A stretch of DNA of 35,945 nucleotides from CAYPZL01 sp964415045 (lineage in GTDB: Bacteria > Planctomycetota > Phycisphaerae > Sedimentisphaerales > Anaerobacaceae): contig CAYPZL010000038.1 of NCBI GenBank assembly GCA_964415045.1, positions 1 to 35,945 of the forward strand, in the 5' to 3' direction. Position 1 is the first letter of the stretch; the number at the start of each line of letters is the position of its first letter. A program made the translations under genes and the position numbers. The notes under the pieces are model-generated. The model was not told the origin of the DNA. It worked only from the letters and a program-made list of their open reading frames with translations, and did no database searches. Positions 1 through 7,267 of this stretch are shown here, piece by piece.

Positions 1-70
1 TCGGACAAACTGGTCGAATTCCTTGAATTAACACACCATTCTACGCGAGCACCCTCTGGAGGTCCAGTAA

Positions 71-496
71 ATGCTTACTGCTAAAGCCATTATGAACACA
101 CACGTGATTACCGTGCCCGAAAATGAGGACATCTACGAGGCCATCCGCATCATGGTCCTGAACAATATCACGGGCCTGCCCGTGCTGCGTGAAGACGGCT
201 CGCTGGCCGGCATCGTGACAGAGAAGAACGCCCTGAGGCTCCTGTGCCACCCGGACGAAACCCCCGGCGCGGTGTCGGACTATATGACCACGGACGTTAC
301 TTCCTTCAGCCCCGACGACAATCTCAGCGATATCGCCGCCTGTTTCATGGCCCATTGCTTCCGGCGTGTTCCTATCGTCGAAGACGGCAAGCTCGTCGGA
401 ATCGTCAGCACCAAAGACATCATCCGACACATCGCCGACCTCAAAAACGAAGATGAGCTTCTCAATTCGGACAGTCTCCTCGAAATCATGTATTGA
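71..496 (+). CDS. Tandem CBS-domain protein
   Basis: A 141-residue soluble protein made almost entirely of two CBS motifs, about residues 7-60 and 71-125. The first half contains MNTHVITVPENEDIYEAI and GIVTEKN; the second repeats the pattern with MTTDVTSFSPDDNLSDIA and GIVSTKD. Paired CBS motifs form a Bateman module that usually binds adenine nucleotides or other adenosyl ligands and regulates a partner. There is no attached catalytic or membrane domain, so the partner is unknown. The ATG at 71 follows GGAGG (58-62) at an 8-base gap, which fixes the start. A hairpin with a T-run follows the gene, so it is probably the last or only gene of its transcript; its promoter would lie mostly outside the window. 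Confidence in the family is high; the biological role cannot be read. Confidence 0.9.
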   Translation: MLTAKAIMNTHVITVPENEDIYEAIRIMVLNNITGLPVLREDGSLAGIVTEKNALRLLCHPDETPGAVSDYMTTDVTSFSPDDNLSDIAACFMAHCFRRVPIVEDGKLVGIVSTKDIIRHIADLKNEDELLNSDSLLEIMY

Positions 497-532
497 GACC
501 GCAGCCAGGCCCGCGAAACAGGAGAAAATGAC

Positions 533-562
533 GTCGCCAGATGTCCGGCGACCGGCTTTTTT
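533..562 (+). terminator. Intrinsic terminator after the CBS gene
   Basis: GTCGCC (533-538) pairs with GGCGAC (547-552) across an 8-base loop, followed by CGGC and six T residues. The stem is short, but its position 37 bases after the stop and the T-run fit a rho-independent terminator. Confidence 0.55.
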
Positions 563-583
563 CTGCCGCCCCATGTCCCTGCC

Positions 584-592
584 TGCTATAAT
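584..592 (+). promoter_or_regulatory. Extended -10 promoter for the first prepilin-like gene
   Basis: TGCTATAAT at 584-592 is a perfect TATAAT hexamer with a TGn extension. No convincing -35 hexamer lies 16-18 bases upstream (that stretch overlaps the terminator T-run), as is common for extended -10 promoters. Transcription would start near 599, about 48 bases before the GTG start at 647. Confidence 0.45.
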
Positions 593-646
593 GGAGCCGT
601 TGTGGTTCGATCGAAATGGTGATTGTACTTCGCTGGAGGCGCTGCC

Positions 647-1402
<756 letters not shown>

Positions 1403-1528
1403 TGCTCGAGCAGGACCATCGGCTCACCCGGGCGGAAAATCGCTCGAATCCAGAAGAAGTGTGAGTAACGGGCCCGTTCTGCGCATAATACTCTGTGAAA
1501 GCCGGCAATAGCGGAATCCGAGGATCGC

Positions 1529-1918
1529 ATGGCAAAGCAGGTCGATCGACAATCCGGGGCGGCCCTGGCCGATGGCGACACGGAGGCATGGCGTGTCTTC
1601 CTGGCCCGCCAGATACCCAAACTGTACGGGCTGTTTATGAATCGTTGGCCCAATCCCGCCCTCGCCGAGGAACTGGTCCAGAAGACCGTCTTCGACGCGG
1701 TCCGGGGCCGGCAGACGTTCGATCCGGCCAAGGGCGATCCGGCCCAGTGGCTGGCCGGAATCGCCCGGAACAACATCCGCCTGGAGATCCGCAAGCGGGC
1801 GGCCAGGCCCGGCGTCAACGGCGACATCGCCCGCTACCTCGACGAGATCGACCGCAGGCCCCTGCCGAACGAGGTCCTCGAACGGAAGGAGACCGCCCGC
1901 CAGAACGTGCTCTTCGGT
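1529..1918 (+). CDS. Sigma-70 family (ECF-like) sigma factor, 3' part lost or frameshifted
   Basis: The first 125 or so residues look like an ECF-type sigma factor. WRVFLARQIPKLYGLFMNRW is like the start of region 2, ALAEELVQKTVFDAV matches the region 2.2 helix, and DPAQWLAGIARNNIRLEIRK matches the region 2.3-2.4 pattern. Region 4, which binds the -35 element, should follow but is absent. After about position 1918 this frame gives arginine- and proline-rich nonsense that runs open to 2476, while coding character moves to the frame of the downstream VWA gene. The end given here is where sigma-like sequence stops, not a stop codon. The ATG at 1529 follows GAGGATCGC. In Planctomycetota such factors are often paired with a membrane VWA or zinc-finger partner. 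As written, the gene cannot encode a complete sigma factor. Confidence 0.6.
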
Positions 1919-2040
1919 GACGCCAAGGCAGCCTGGATTCACTCGCCCTGGGAGAGCAGGCTGCCGCGACCGAAAGACTTGCAAAGGTCAAGGAAAAGTA
2001 CGCATGGACGGGACAACCCGTCGAGATTTCCTGCTACTCA

Positions 2041-3546
2041 GTGCAGGTCCCCGGCGAGTTGCGAGTCAAGATGGATCGAGCCGGTTTCGGGCCACCGATG
2101 GCCCACGGCGGAACCACGCCGCCCAACGGCGAACCCGTCGACGCCATGTTCTTCAAGAGCTACGGCGTCAATCCGTTCATCGACACCGAGGACGACCATC
2201 TCTCGACCTTCGCCACGGACGTCGATACCGGAAGCTACACGGTGGCCCGCCGGTACCTGCACGAAGGGCACCTGCCGCCCAGCGAGGCGATCCGCGTCGA
2301 GGAATTCGTCAACTACTTCGATTACGCTTACCCCGCCCCGGAAGAGGACGTCTTCGCCGTTTACATGGAAGCGGCCCCCTGGGCGTTCGGGCAGGGCCGC
2401 AAGAACAGCCACCTGCTGCGCATCGGCCTCCAGGGGCGCAAGGTCTCTGACGAAGCCCGCAAGCCGGCGGTGCTGACCTTCGTCATCGACGTCTCCGGCT
2501 CGATGGGCCGCGAGAACCGCCTCGGGCTGGTCAAGCGGAGCCTGCGCATGCTGGTTGAGAACCTCCGCCCCGAGGACCGGATCGGAATCGCTGTCTACGG
2601 CAGCCGCGGACGTAAGGTCATGGACCACCGGAGCCTTGACGAAAAGACCGACATCCTGGCCGCCATCGAATCGCTTTGCACCAGCGGCTCCACCAACGCT
2701 GAGGAAGGCATCCGCATCGGCTACGAGATGGCCCGCAACGCCTTTCGCAAAAGCCATATCAATCGCGTTATTCTGTGCTCCGACGGCGTCGCCAACGTCG
2801 GTCTTACCTCGGCCGACGATCTCTTCAAAGTCATCGCCGATGAAGCGAAGAAGGGCATCCTGCTCTCGGCCGTGGGCTTTGGCATGGGCAATTACAACGA
2901 CGTCCTGCTGGAGCGGCTCGGCGACAAGGGCAACGGCCACTACGCCTACGTCGACACCATCGCCGAGGCACGCCGCATCTTCGAGCGCGACTTGACCGGC
3001 ACCCTCCAGGTGATCGCCCGCGAGGTCAAGGTCCAGGTCGATTTCAACCCGAAGGTGGTGCGAAGCTACCGCCTGATCGGTTATGAGAATCGGGACGTGC
3101 CGGACGAGAAGTTTCGCGACGACGACTACGACGGGGGCGAGATCGGCGCCGGGCATACCGTCACCGCCCTCTACGAGCTCAAGCTCTGGCCCGACAAACG
3201 CGGCACCGTCGCCACCACGCGCGTCCGCTACCAGGACGCCGACGACGACCACGTGACCGAGTTCGAGCAGACCCTCGATCGCGGCGATCTCCACGCCGAG
3301 TTCGACGACGCCGGCGACCGGTTCAAGCTGGCCGCCACGGTCGTCGAGTTCGCCGAGATCCTCCGCAAGAGCTACTGGGCCAAAGGCGCTTCTCTGGAGG
3401 CGGTGCTCCGGCGGGCCCAGCAGGTCAGCCGCCGGCTTGAAGGTGACGCCAGGGTCATCGAGCTGGTCGATCTCATCGCCAAAGCCGAGGCTCTCCTGCC
3501 CGCCGGCGATGCCACCGCCGCCGAGCCCGACGACGAGGAGCAGTAA
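2041..3546 (+). CDS. VWA-domain protein, YfbK-like, N-terminus missing or displaced
   Basis: 501 residues from the GTG at 2041. Residues about 47-95 (STFATDVDTGSYTVARRYL, then RVEEFVNYFDY) match the domain that precedes VWA in YfbK-like proteins. The VWA domain starts near residue 143, with MIDAS motif DVSGS at 150-154. The C-terminal 150 residues end in FAEILRKSYWAKGASLEAVLRRAQ..., as in the DUF3520 region. VWA MIDAS sites bind divalent metal and mediate protein contacts. Family members normally begin with a signal or lipoprotein peptide, which is absent. This frame is open and codon-like from 1921, just after a TGA at 1918-1920, with no good start and no ribosome site before 2041 or the ATG at 2071. 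I infer that the 5' end was lost in the same event that damaged the sigma gene. Confidence 0.75.
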   Translation: MQVPGELRVKMDRAGFGPPMAHGGTTPPNGEPVDAMFFKSYGVNPFIDTEDDHLSTFATDVDTGSYTVARRYLHEGHLPPSEAIRVEEFVNYFDYAYPAPEEDVFAVYMEAAPWAFGQGRKNSHLLRIGLQGRKVSDEARKPAVLTFVIDVSGSMGRENRLGLVKRSLRMLVENLRPEDRIGIAVYGSRGRKVMDHRSLDEKTDILAAIESLCTSGSTNAEEGIRIGYEMARNAFRKSHINRVILCSDGVANVGLTSADDLFKVIADEAKKGILLSAVGFGMGNYNDVLLERLGDKGNGHYAYVDTIAEARRIFERDLTGTLQVIAREVKVQVDFNPKVVRSYRLIGYENRDVPDEKFRDDDYDGGEIGAGHTVTALYELKLWPDKRGTVATTRVRYQDADDDHVTEFEQTLDRGDLHAEFDDAGDRFKLAATVVEFAEILRKSYWAKGASLEAVLRRAQQVSRRLEGDARVIELVDLIAKAEALLPAGDATAAEPDDEEQ

Positions 3547-3668
3547 CATCGAAGGCCGAAACCGGGGCTGTCGGAGGGCAGCCCTGCTTTTCCCGCCGCC
3601 CCGCCTACCCGGGATTCCGCCTGATCCCCCCCCGCAGAGAAAGTTTCGCGAATTCCGTCCAAAATCTC

Positions 3669-3696
3669 TTGCAATCGGCACCGCGCTAGTGTAAAG
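3669..3696 (+). promoter_or_regulatory. Possible promoter of the tRNA-Lys gene
   Basis: TTGCAA at 3669-3674 and GTAAAG at 3691-3696 are separated by 16 bases, 68 bases before the tRNA. The -35 is a fair match and the -10 is poor, so this is only a plausible site. Confidence 0.25.
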
Positions 3697-3764
3697 TGCC
3701 GCTCGGATAACGGCTGGCACATTCGTGTCGGCCGGTTCCACTTCCGGCCCGCCGGGAGATTCAT

Positions 3765-3837
3765 GGGCGATTAGCTCAGCTGGCAGAGCAGCTGACTCTT
3801 AATCAGCCGGTCGCAGGTTCGAATCCTGCATCGCCCA
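3765..3837 (+). tRNA. tRNA-Lys (anticodon CUU)
   Basis: A complete 73-base cloverleaf. Acceptor GGGCGAT (3765-3771) pairs with ATCGCCC (3830-3836), with discriminator A at 3837. The D stem is GCTC/GAGC; anticodon stem GCTGA (3791-3795) pairs with TCAGC (3803-3807) around loop CTCTTAA, giving anticodon CTT at 3798-3800. The T arm is GCAGG-TTCGAAT-CCTGC. CCA is not encoded and would be added after transcription. The sequence closely resembles bacterial tRNA-Lys. No intron and no neighbouring tRNA were seen. Confidence 0.97.
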
Positions 3838-4004
3838 TTCGCGTAACTTCCTTCGAAAAAGAGACTTGCACGAAGCCCATTCGACTTCGACTGTTTCACC
3901 GAAACGATGCCGAAATCGTGGATAGGTAGTGCGGACGGGTGTCGCGCGCATTATTCCGGCTCATCCGGTTTTTGGGTACTTTTTGAATCGACACCAGGCA
4001 AAGA

Positions 4005-4023
4005 CCGGGGACGCTGTCCCCGG
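4005..4023. repeat. Perfect GC-rich hairpin, REP-like
   Basis: CCGGGGAC (4005-4012) pairs perfectly with GTCCCCGG (4016-4023) across the loop GCT. No T-run follows on either strand, so it is a poor terminator. Hairpins of the form GGGGACGCTGTCCCC recur between genes in many bacteria as REP-like elements; whether this is one needs the genome. Confidence 0.45.
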
Positions 4024-4276
4024 ACCCCTGGCATTTTTCGGTTTGCGCCAGCAGCATGATAGAAGCAAGGCGATGCCAGCGCCAACGTTCGCATCGCCCA
4101 TGCCACTGGACTGCGGCGGCGCTCAGGATGCTTGCCAGCAGAGCGCTATCCTCCACAGCAGCGGTTCCCCCGGTACGCCGGGGCCACGGTCGTTCGCGCC
4201 AAAGGGCAGACCCGGGATTGGGGATTTCGGATTGGGAATTCGTCCTTGCGGGTCCGCGAAATGCTGGGGGGCGGAA

Positions 4277-4293
4277 TGTCAAACGAAGCCAAT
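4277..4293 (+). repeat. 17-base direct repeat, copy 1
   Basis: TGTCAAACGAAGCCAAT, identical to the copy at 4366-4382. The start-to-start spacing is 89 bases and GC-rich unrelated sequence lies between them. Confidence 0.6.
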
Positions 4294-4365
4294 CTGCGCG
4301 GCCCGGGCGGTCGGCGGGCATCGCTTGCCTTCCCCGGGTGGCCGGCGGAGCGCCGGGGCCGGGAG

Positions 4366-4382
4366 TGTCAAACGAAGCCAAT
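4366..4382 (+). repeat. 17-base direct repeat, copy 2
   Basis: TGTCAAACGAAGCCAAT, an exact repeat of 4277-4293. Both copies are followed by a T- and G-rich base pair or two (CTGC, TTGC) and then GC-rich sequence, so the repeated unit may be slightly longer and degenerate. Confidence 0.6.
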
Positions 4383-4519
4383 TTGCCGCCGGCGGGAGGA
4401 CGCCGCGGAGGCGCCGAAAACAGACACATGAATGTAAATGCAACTGAAACACAGAGTTACACGCCCTGCCCTGTGCCCTGTGTGTCTCCAGGGTGAAGGG
4501 GCGGGCCAGCGAAATGTGT

Positions 4520-4547
4520 TTGCGTTTTGTTGGGGGTTGGGTATACA
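4520..4547 (+). promoter_or_regulatory. Promoter for the flavodoxin-like gene
   Basis: TTGCGT (4520-4525) and TATACA (4542-4547) are 16 bases apart, in a locally T-rich stretch unlike the GC-rich flanks. Transcription would start near 4554, about 100 bases before the ATG at 4653. Confidence 0.45.
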
Positions 4548-4652
4548 TGGTGGCAGCTATGAATGGGGTGGTGGCGCCCCCGTGGTACATTTTGGCGTGC
4601 CGGCTGCGTGTGGCTCAGGTCGCGCCGGCCGAGCGCTGGAAAGGAGTTCAAG

Positions 4653-5129
4653 ATGGCCAAGGGAATCGTGGTTTACTATTCGCGCAGCGGTAATACGCAG
4701 GAGATGGCCGAGACGATCGCGCGGGCGATGAACGAGGCGGGTCTGAGCACGGAGTGCAAGCCGGTGGACAAGGTGCAGGCCGACGATCTGCCGGGCTACG
4801 ACGCGGTGGTGATCGGCTCTCCCTGCTACTACGGGCAGATGGCCGCCCCGATCAAGCAACTGATCGACGACCTCGTCAACCGCCACGGGCAGCTCAACGG
4901 CAAGGTTGGGGCCGCATTTTCCAGCTCCGCCAACGTCGGCGGCGGCAGCGAAACGACCGTTGTCGGCATCCTGGAAGCGATGTTGATCGCCGGGATGGTA
5001 ATCCAGGGGGACCCTCAGGGAGCTCATTACGGCCCGCTGTCGATCGGGCGCCCGGACGAGAAGGTCCAGCAGCAATGCGAGCGTCGGGGCCAGCGCGTCG
5101 CCGAGCTGGCCAACAAGCTTTTTCCGTAG
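4653..5129 (+). CDS. Flavodoxin-like / WrbA-type FMN protein
   Basis: 158 residues with the flavodoxin fold. The FMN phosphate loop is YSRSGNTQEMAE at about residues 9-20. GSPCYYGQMAAPIKQLID (about 56-73) and FSSSANVGGGSETT (about 89-102) match the flavin-contacting loops of the WrbA/NAD(P)H:quinone oxidoreductase branch. At 158 residues it is shorter than WrbA (about 200) and close to a plain flavodoxin, so it may act as an electron carrier or a two-electron quinone reductase; sequence alone does not decide. It is cytoplasmic, with no signal or membrane segment. The ATG at 4653 follows AGGAG (4642-4646) by 6 bases. It has its own promoter and a strong terminator, so it is probably monocistronic. 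Confidence 0.85.
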   Translation: MAKGIVVYYSRSGNTQEMAETIARAMNEAGLSTECKPVDKVQADDLPGYDAVVIGSPCYYGQMAAPIKQLIDDLVNRHGQLNGKVGAAFSSSANVGGGSETTVVGILEAMLIAGMVIQGDPQGAHYGPLSIGRPDEKVQQQCERRGQRVAELANKLFP

Positions 5130-5142
5130 CCGGTTGGGCCCG

Positions 5143-5183
5143 AATGGGAAACCCGTTTTTTGCGGCAAAAAACCCATTTTTCT
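5143..5183 (+). terminator. Intrinsic terminator after the flavodoxin-like gene
   Basis: Outer stem AATGGG (5143-5148) pairs with CCCATT (5173-5178). Nested inside, GTTTTTTG pairs with CAAAAAAC around a CGG loop. The outer stem runs into TTTTTC. It begins 14 bases after the stop codon and directly abuts the next promoter. Confidence 0.75.
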
Positions 5184-5212
5184 TTGACAAAGGATTGTCG
5201 GACCATTAGGTT
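5184..5212 (+). promoter_or_regulatory. Promoter for the Hc1-like histone gene
   Basis: A perfect TTGACA (5184-5189) is followed after 17 bases by TAGGTT (5207-5212). Transcription would start near 5219, about 33 bases before the ATG at 5252. It sits immediately after the previous terminator, as expected for a new unit. Confidence 0.6.
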
Positions 5213-5251
5213 TTGTGCAGTTTCAACCCAGATTCAGGGAGGATTACATAG

Positions 5252-5425
5252 ATGCAAGAGTACGAAGATCTGAAAACGTTGGTCGCCGAAATCGAAGTGG
5301 ACGTCAACAAAGCCGAGGGAGGCAACAAGGCCGCGGGCACCCGGGTGCGCAAGCAAATGCAGGACATCAAGCAAGCCGCCCAGAACGTCCGCAACCGAAT
5401 TCTCGAAATCAGATCGACCGAATAG
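5252..5425 (+). CDS. Histone H1-like protein, Hc1 family
   Basis: A 57-residue basic/acidic helical protein, MQEYEDLKTL...EIRSTE. Its centre, KAEGGNKAAGTRVRKQMQDI (residues 20-39), matches the conserved core of the Hc1 family, where chlamydial Hc1 has KAEKGNKAAAQRVR. The Lys/Ala-rich tail by which chlamydial Hc1 compacts DNA is missing, so this is the short core form, known to me from Planctomycetota, Bacteroidota and others. Likely role: a small nucleoid-associated protein, though DNA binding by such tail-less forms is not assured. GGGAGG (5237-5242) lies 9 bases before the ATG, and a consensus promoter precedes it. The strong expression signals fit an abundant structural protein. Confidence 0.82.
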   Translation: MQEYEDLKTLVAEIEVDVNKAEGGNKAAGTRVRKQMQDIKQAAQNVRNRILEIRSTE

Positions 5426-5571
5426 GCGCAGGAGTAACCTGTTCGCCAACCCTTTGTGCGCCGTGCGGTTCTGCGTTCGACGTGAACCGTCCCGTTCGGG
5501 CTTCATTGTCTATTGGTGTGCCGGGACCGTCGTGGTTTCGTGCACTCGCAATCTCCGTACCGAGGTTTTTC

Positions 5572-6051
5572 ATGCCACCACCGCTGTTGTTTGACCTGTC
5601 CGAATTCAACCTGGATGCCCCGCCCGTGTTCGACAAGGAGGCGGTTTGCAAGGTGAACCCGCAGCGGTACGAGATGCAGCACCTCGACGGGATTCTCTGG
5701 TACGACCTCGACAAGGCGTCGATCCTCGGTTATAAGGACGTTACGGACCAGGAGTTCTGGGTTCGGGGGCACATTCCGGGCCGGCCCCTGATGCCGGGCG
5801 TCATCCAGATCGAGGCGGCGGCGCAATTGCTCAGCTTCTTCGTCAAGCAGATCTACAAGGAAGAGGGCTTCGTCGGGTTCGGCGGCATCGACAAGGCCAA
5901 GTTCCGCTCCGTCATCGAACCGGGCAGCCGACTCTATCTGCTCGGGCACATCACCCAGGCGCGGCGCGGCAGGAAATACGCCTGCGACGTGCAGGGCGTC
6001 GTGTCCGGAACGCTGGTCTTCGAAGCCAGCATTTCCGGAATGCGCGTCTGA
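5572..6051 (+). CDS. FabZ-like 3-hydroxyacyl-ACP dehydratase
   Basis: 159 residues with the hot-dog fold signature GHIPGRPLMPGVIQIEAAAQL spread over residues about 66-86. His in HIPG and Glu in IEAAAQ are the catalytic pair that dehydrates 3-hydroxyacyl-ACP to the trans-2-enoyl form in fatty-acid or related lipid synthesis. About 40 extra residues precede the usual FabZ start (LDGILWYDLDKASILGYKDV), so it may be a specialised paralogue rather than the housekeeping enzyme. The frame is open from 5215, but the ATG at 5572 is chosen because GAGG (5562-5565) lies 6 bases upstream and the earlier part overlaps the histone gene. No other fatty-acid genes are adjacent. It may share the upstream promoter with the histone gene (146-base gap). 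Confidence 0.85.
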   Translation: MPPPLLFDLSEFNLDAPPVFDKEAVCKVNPQRYEMQHLDGILWYDLDKASILGYKDVTDQEFWVRGHIPGRPLMPGVIQIEAAAQLLSFFVKQIYKEEGFVGFGGIDKAKFRSVIEPGSRLYLLGHITQARRGRKYACDVQGVVSGTLVFEASISGMRV

Positions 6052-6058
6052 GTGACAC

Positions 6059-6084
6059 GGCAACGGGCCTGCCGGTCCGTTGCC
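6059..6084. terminator. Hairpin between convergent genes, possible bidirectional terminator
   Basis: GGCAACGGGCC (6059-6069) pairs with GGTCCGTTGCC (6074-6084) across TGCC with a single G-T pair. No T-run follows on either strand, so termination by this hairpin is likely but not certain. It begins 8 bases after the dehydratase stop. Confidence 0.4.
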
Positions 6085-6193
6085 CGGCCGAGGGACAATC
6101 CGGACCCGCATCGATTACCGACGCCGCATCCGGCCCATTGTGGCAGCCTCGCCGACGGCGCCGAGCGCGGCTTGCGGCGAGAGCGTATATGCG

Positions 6194-7264
6194 CTACACC
6201 AATTCCACTTTGTCCATTTTTGCATGGACGGGACTCGCTTTGACCAGCTCGATCTCGTTTTCCTTGAACTGCCGGATGATCTCGAGGTTGATCCGCGTCC
6301 GCGTCTCCAGATTGGAGGCTTCGGGCTTGACCCAGTACAGCAGCATGATGTCGCGCGAATACTCGGTAATGGCGAAGAAGCCGGTCACAACCTTTTCGCG
6401 CGTATCCGGATCGGCCTCGGCAATTCCCTTGAGGACCTCCATGGCCCGCACGATTTGCCCGTCATCCATGTCCGGGGTCAAACGGTAGACGGAAAAGATC
6501 TGCCGGCCGTTTTCGGTTTCGACGTTGACCACGTCATCCTTTGAAATCAACTGGTTCGGGATCGTAACGATTCGTCCTTCATACCGGGTCCGGATTCTCG
6601 TGCTTCGCAGGCCCACGGACACGACGACACCGTCATAGTCGCGCACCTGAATCCGGTCGCCCACCTTGAAGGGCTTGTCAAGAAAGATGGCGATACTGCC
6701 GAAGAAGTTCCCCACCGTATCCTGGGCTGCCAGGGCAAACGCCAAGCCGCCGATGCCGAGGCCCCCCAGGATCGCGAAAACGTTGTACCCGGCGTTGTGC
6801 ACGACCATGATCAGGGCAATTGTCCAGACCGAAACCTTGATCCCCTTGCTGATGATGGGAACCAGGAGGTCGTCGAGCTCGCTCTCGGTCTTCTCGGCCA
6901 AGGGGATGAGGTACTCCTTGATCAGCGAGTCAAACACACGCGTGATGAGCCAGGCCCCGTTAAGGATCAAGACCGCCTCGATGATATTACCGACGACTTT
7001 GGCGGCGGCGTCCGTCATGGTCAGTACGCTTACCCCGTACCAAATGCCGAGGACAACGACCGCCAAGACGATCGGCTCCTCCAGCATATCGACGAGGATG
7101 TCGTCCAGTTGCGTTCGCGTCCTGGCGGCCATTCGCTTGACCGTCTTGCCGATCAGCCAGTACAGGGTTTTCCCCACCACCAGCGCGACAACGATAATCA
7201 AAGCCGCATAGAGCCAGTCAAAGACGTTGTTACCGGCAAAATGGATTTCTTTATACCAAGGCAC
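6194..7264 (-). CDS. Mechanosensitive channel, MscS family
   Basis: 356 residues. About four hydrophobic segments (roughly 16-38, 64-84, 93-113, 143-165) precede the pore-lining TM3, seen as AILGGLGIGGLAFALAAQD at about 168-186. That segment has the small-residue glycine/alanine packing of MscS, followed by FKVGDRI and a beta domain. The protein would open under membrane tension to release solutes, in the cytoplasmic membrane. The start is GTG at 7264, with CCTCC (complement GGAGG) about 12 bases upstream, inside the end of the secretin gene. Only 3 bases separate the two genes, so it is almost certainly cotranscribed with and translationally linked to the secretin. That pairing is unusual. 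Hypothetically, it could protect against osmotic stress tied to secretion. Confidence 0.9.
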   Translation of the reverse strand: MPWYKEIHFAGNNVFDWLYAALIIVVALVVGKTLYWLIGKTVKRMAARTRTQLDDILVDMLEEPIVLAVVVLGIWYGVSVLTMTDAAAKVVGNIIEAVLILNGAWLITRVFDSLIKEYLIPLAEKTESELDDLLVPIISKGIKVSVWTIALIMVVHNAGYNVFAILGGLGIGGLAFALAAQDTVGNFFGSIAIFLDKPFKVGDRIQVRDYDGVVVSVGLRSTRIRTRYEGRIVTIPNQLISKDDVVNVETENGRQIFSVYRLTPDMDDGQIVRAMEVLKGIAEADPDTREKVVTGFFAITEYSRDIMLLYWVKPEASNLETRTRINLEIIRQFKENEIELVKASPVHAKMDKVELV

Positions 7265-7267
7265 GGT

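Larger units (their letters stand above)
3838..4519. other. Non-coding region with hairpins and dispersed-looking repeats
   Basis: About 0.7 kb with no convincing gene. Open frames on both strands here have no ribosome sites and biased compositions (strings of Arg, Gly, Pro). It contains a perfect GC-rich hairpin at 4005-4023, a run of GGGATT-like units at 4214-4240 and a 17-base direct repeat at 4277 and 4366. The arrangement resembles the repeat-laden intergenic DNA seen in several planctomycete genomes; that comparison is from memory. Confidence 0.5.

Noticed and set aside
2038..3741. 567-codon open frame on the minus strand
   Set aside because: Fully antisense to the VWA gene. Its Ala/Val/Asp/Gly-rich translation is the usual mirror of GC-rich coding, with no family motif.
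3896..4429. Possible small genes in the region after the tRNA
   Set aside because: Several frames on both strands with strings of Arg, Gly and Pro, no ribosome sites and overlap with repeats; treated as non-coding.
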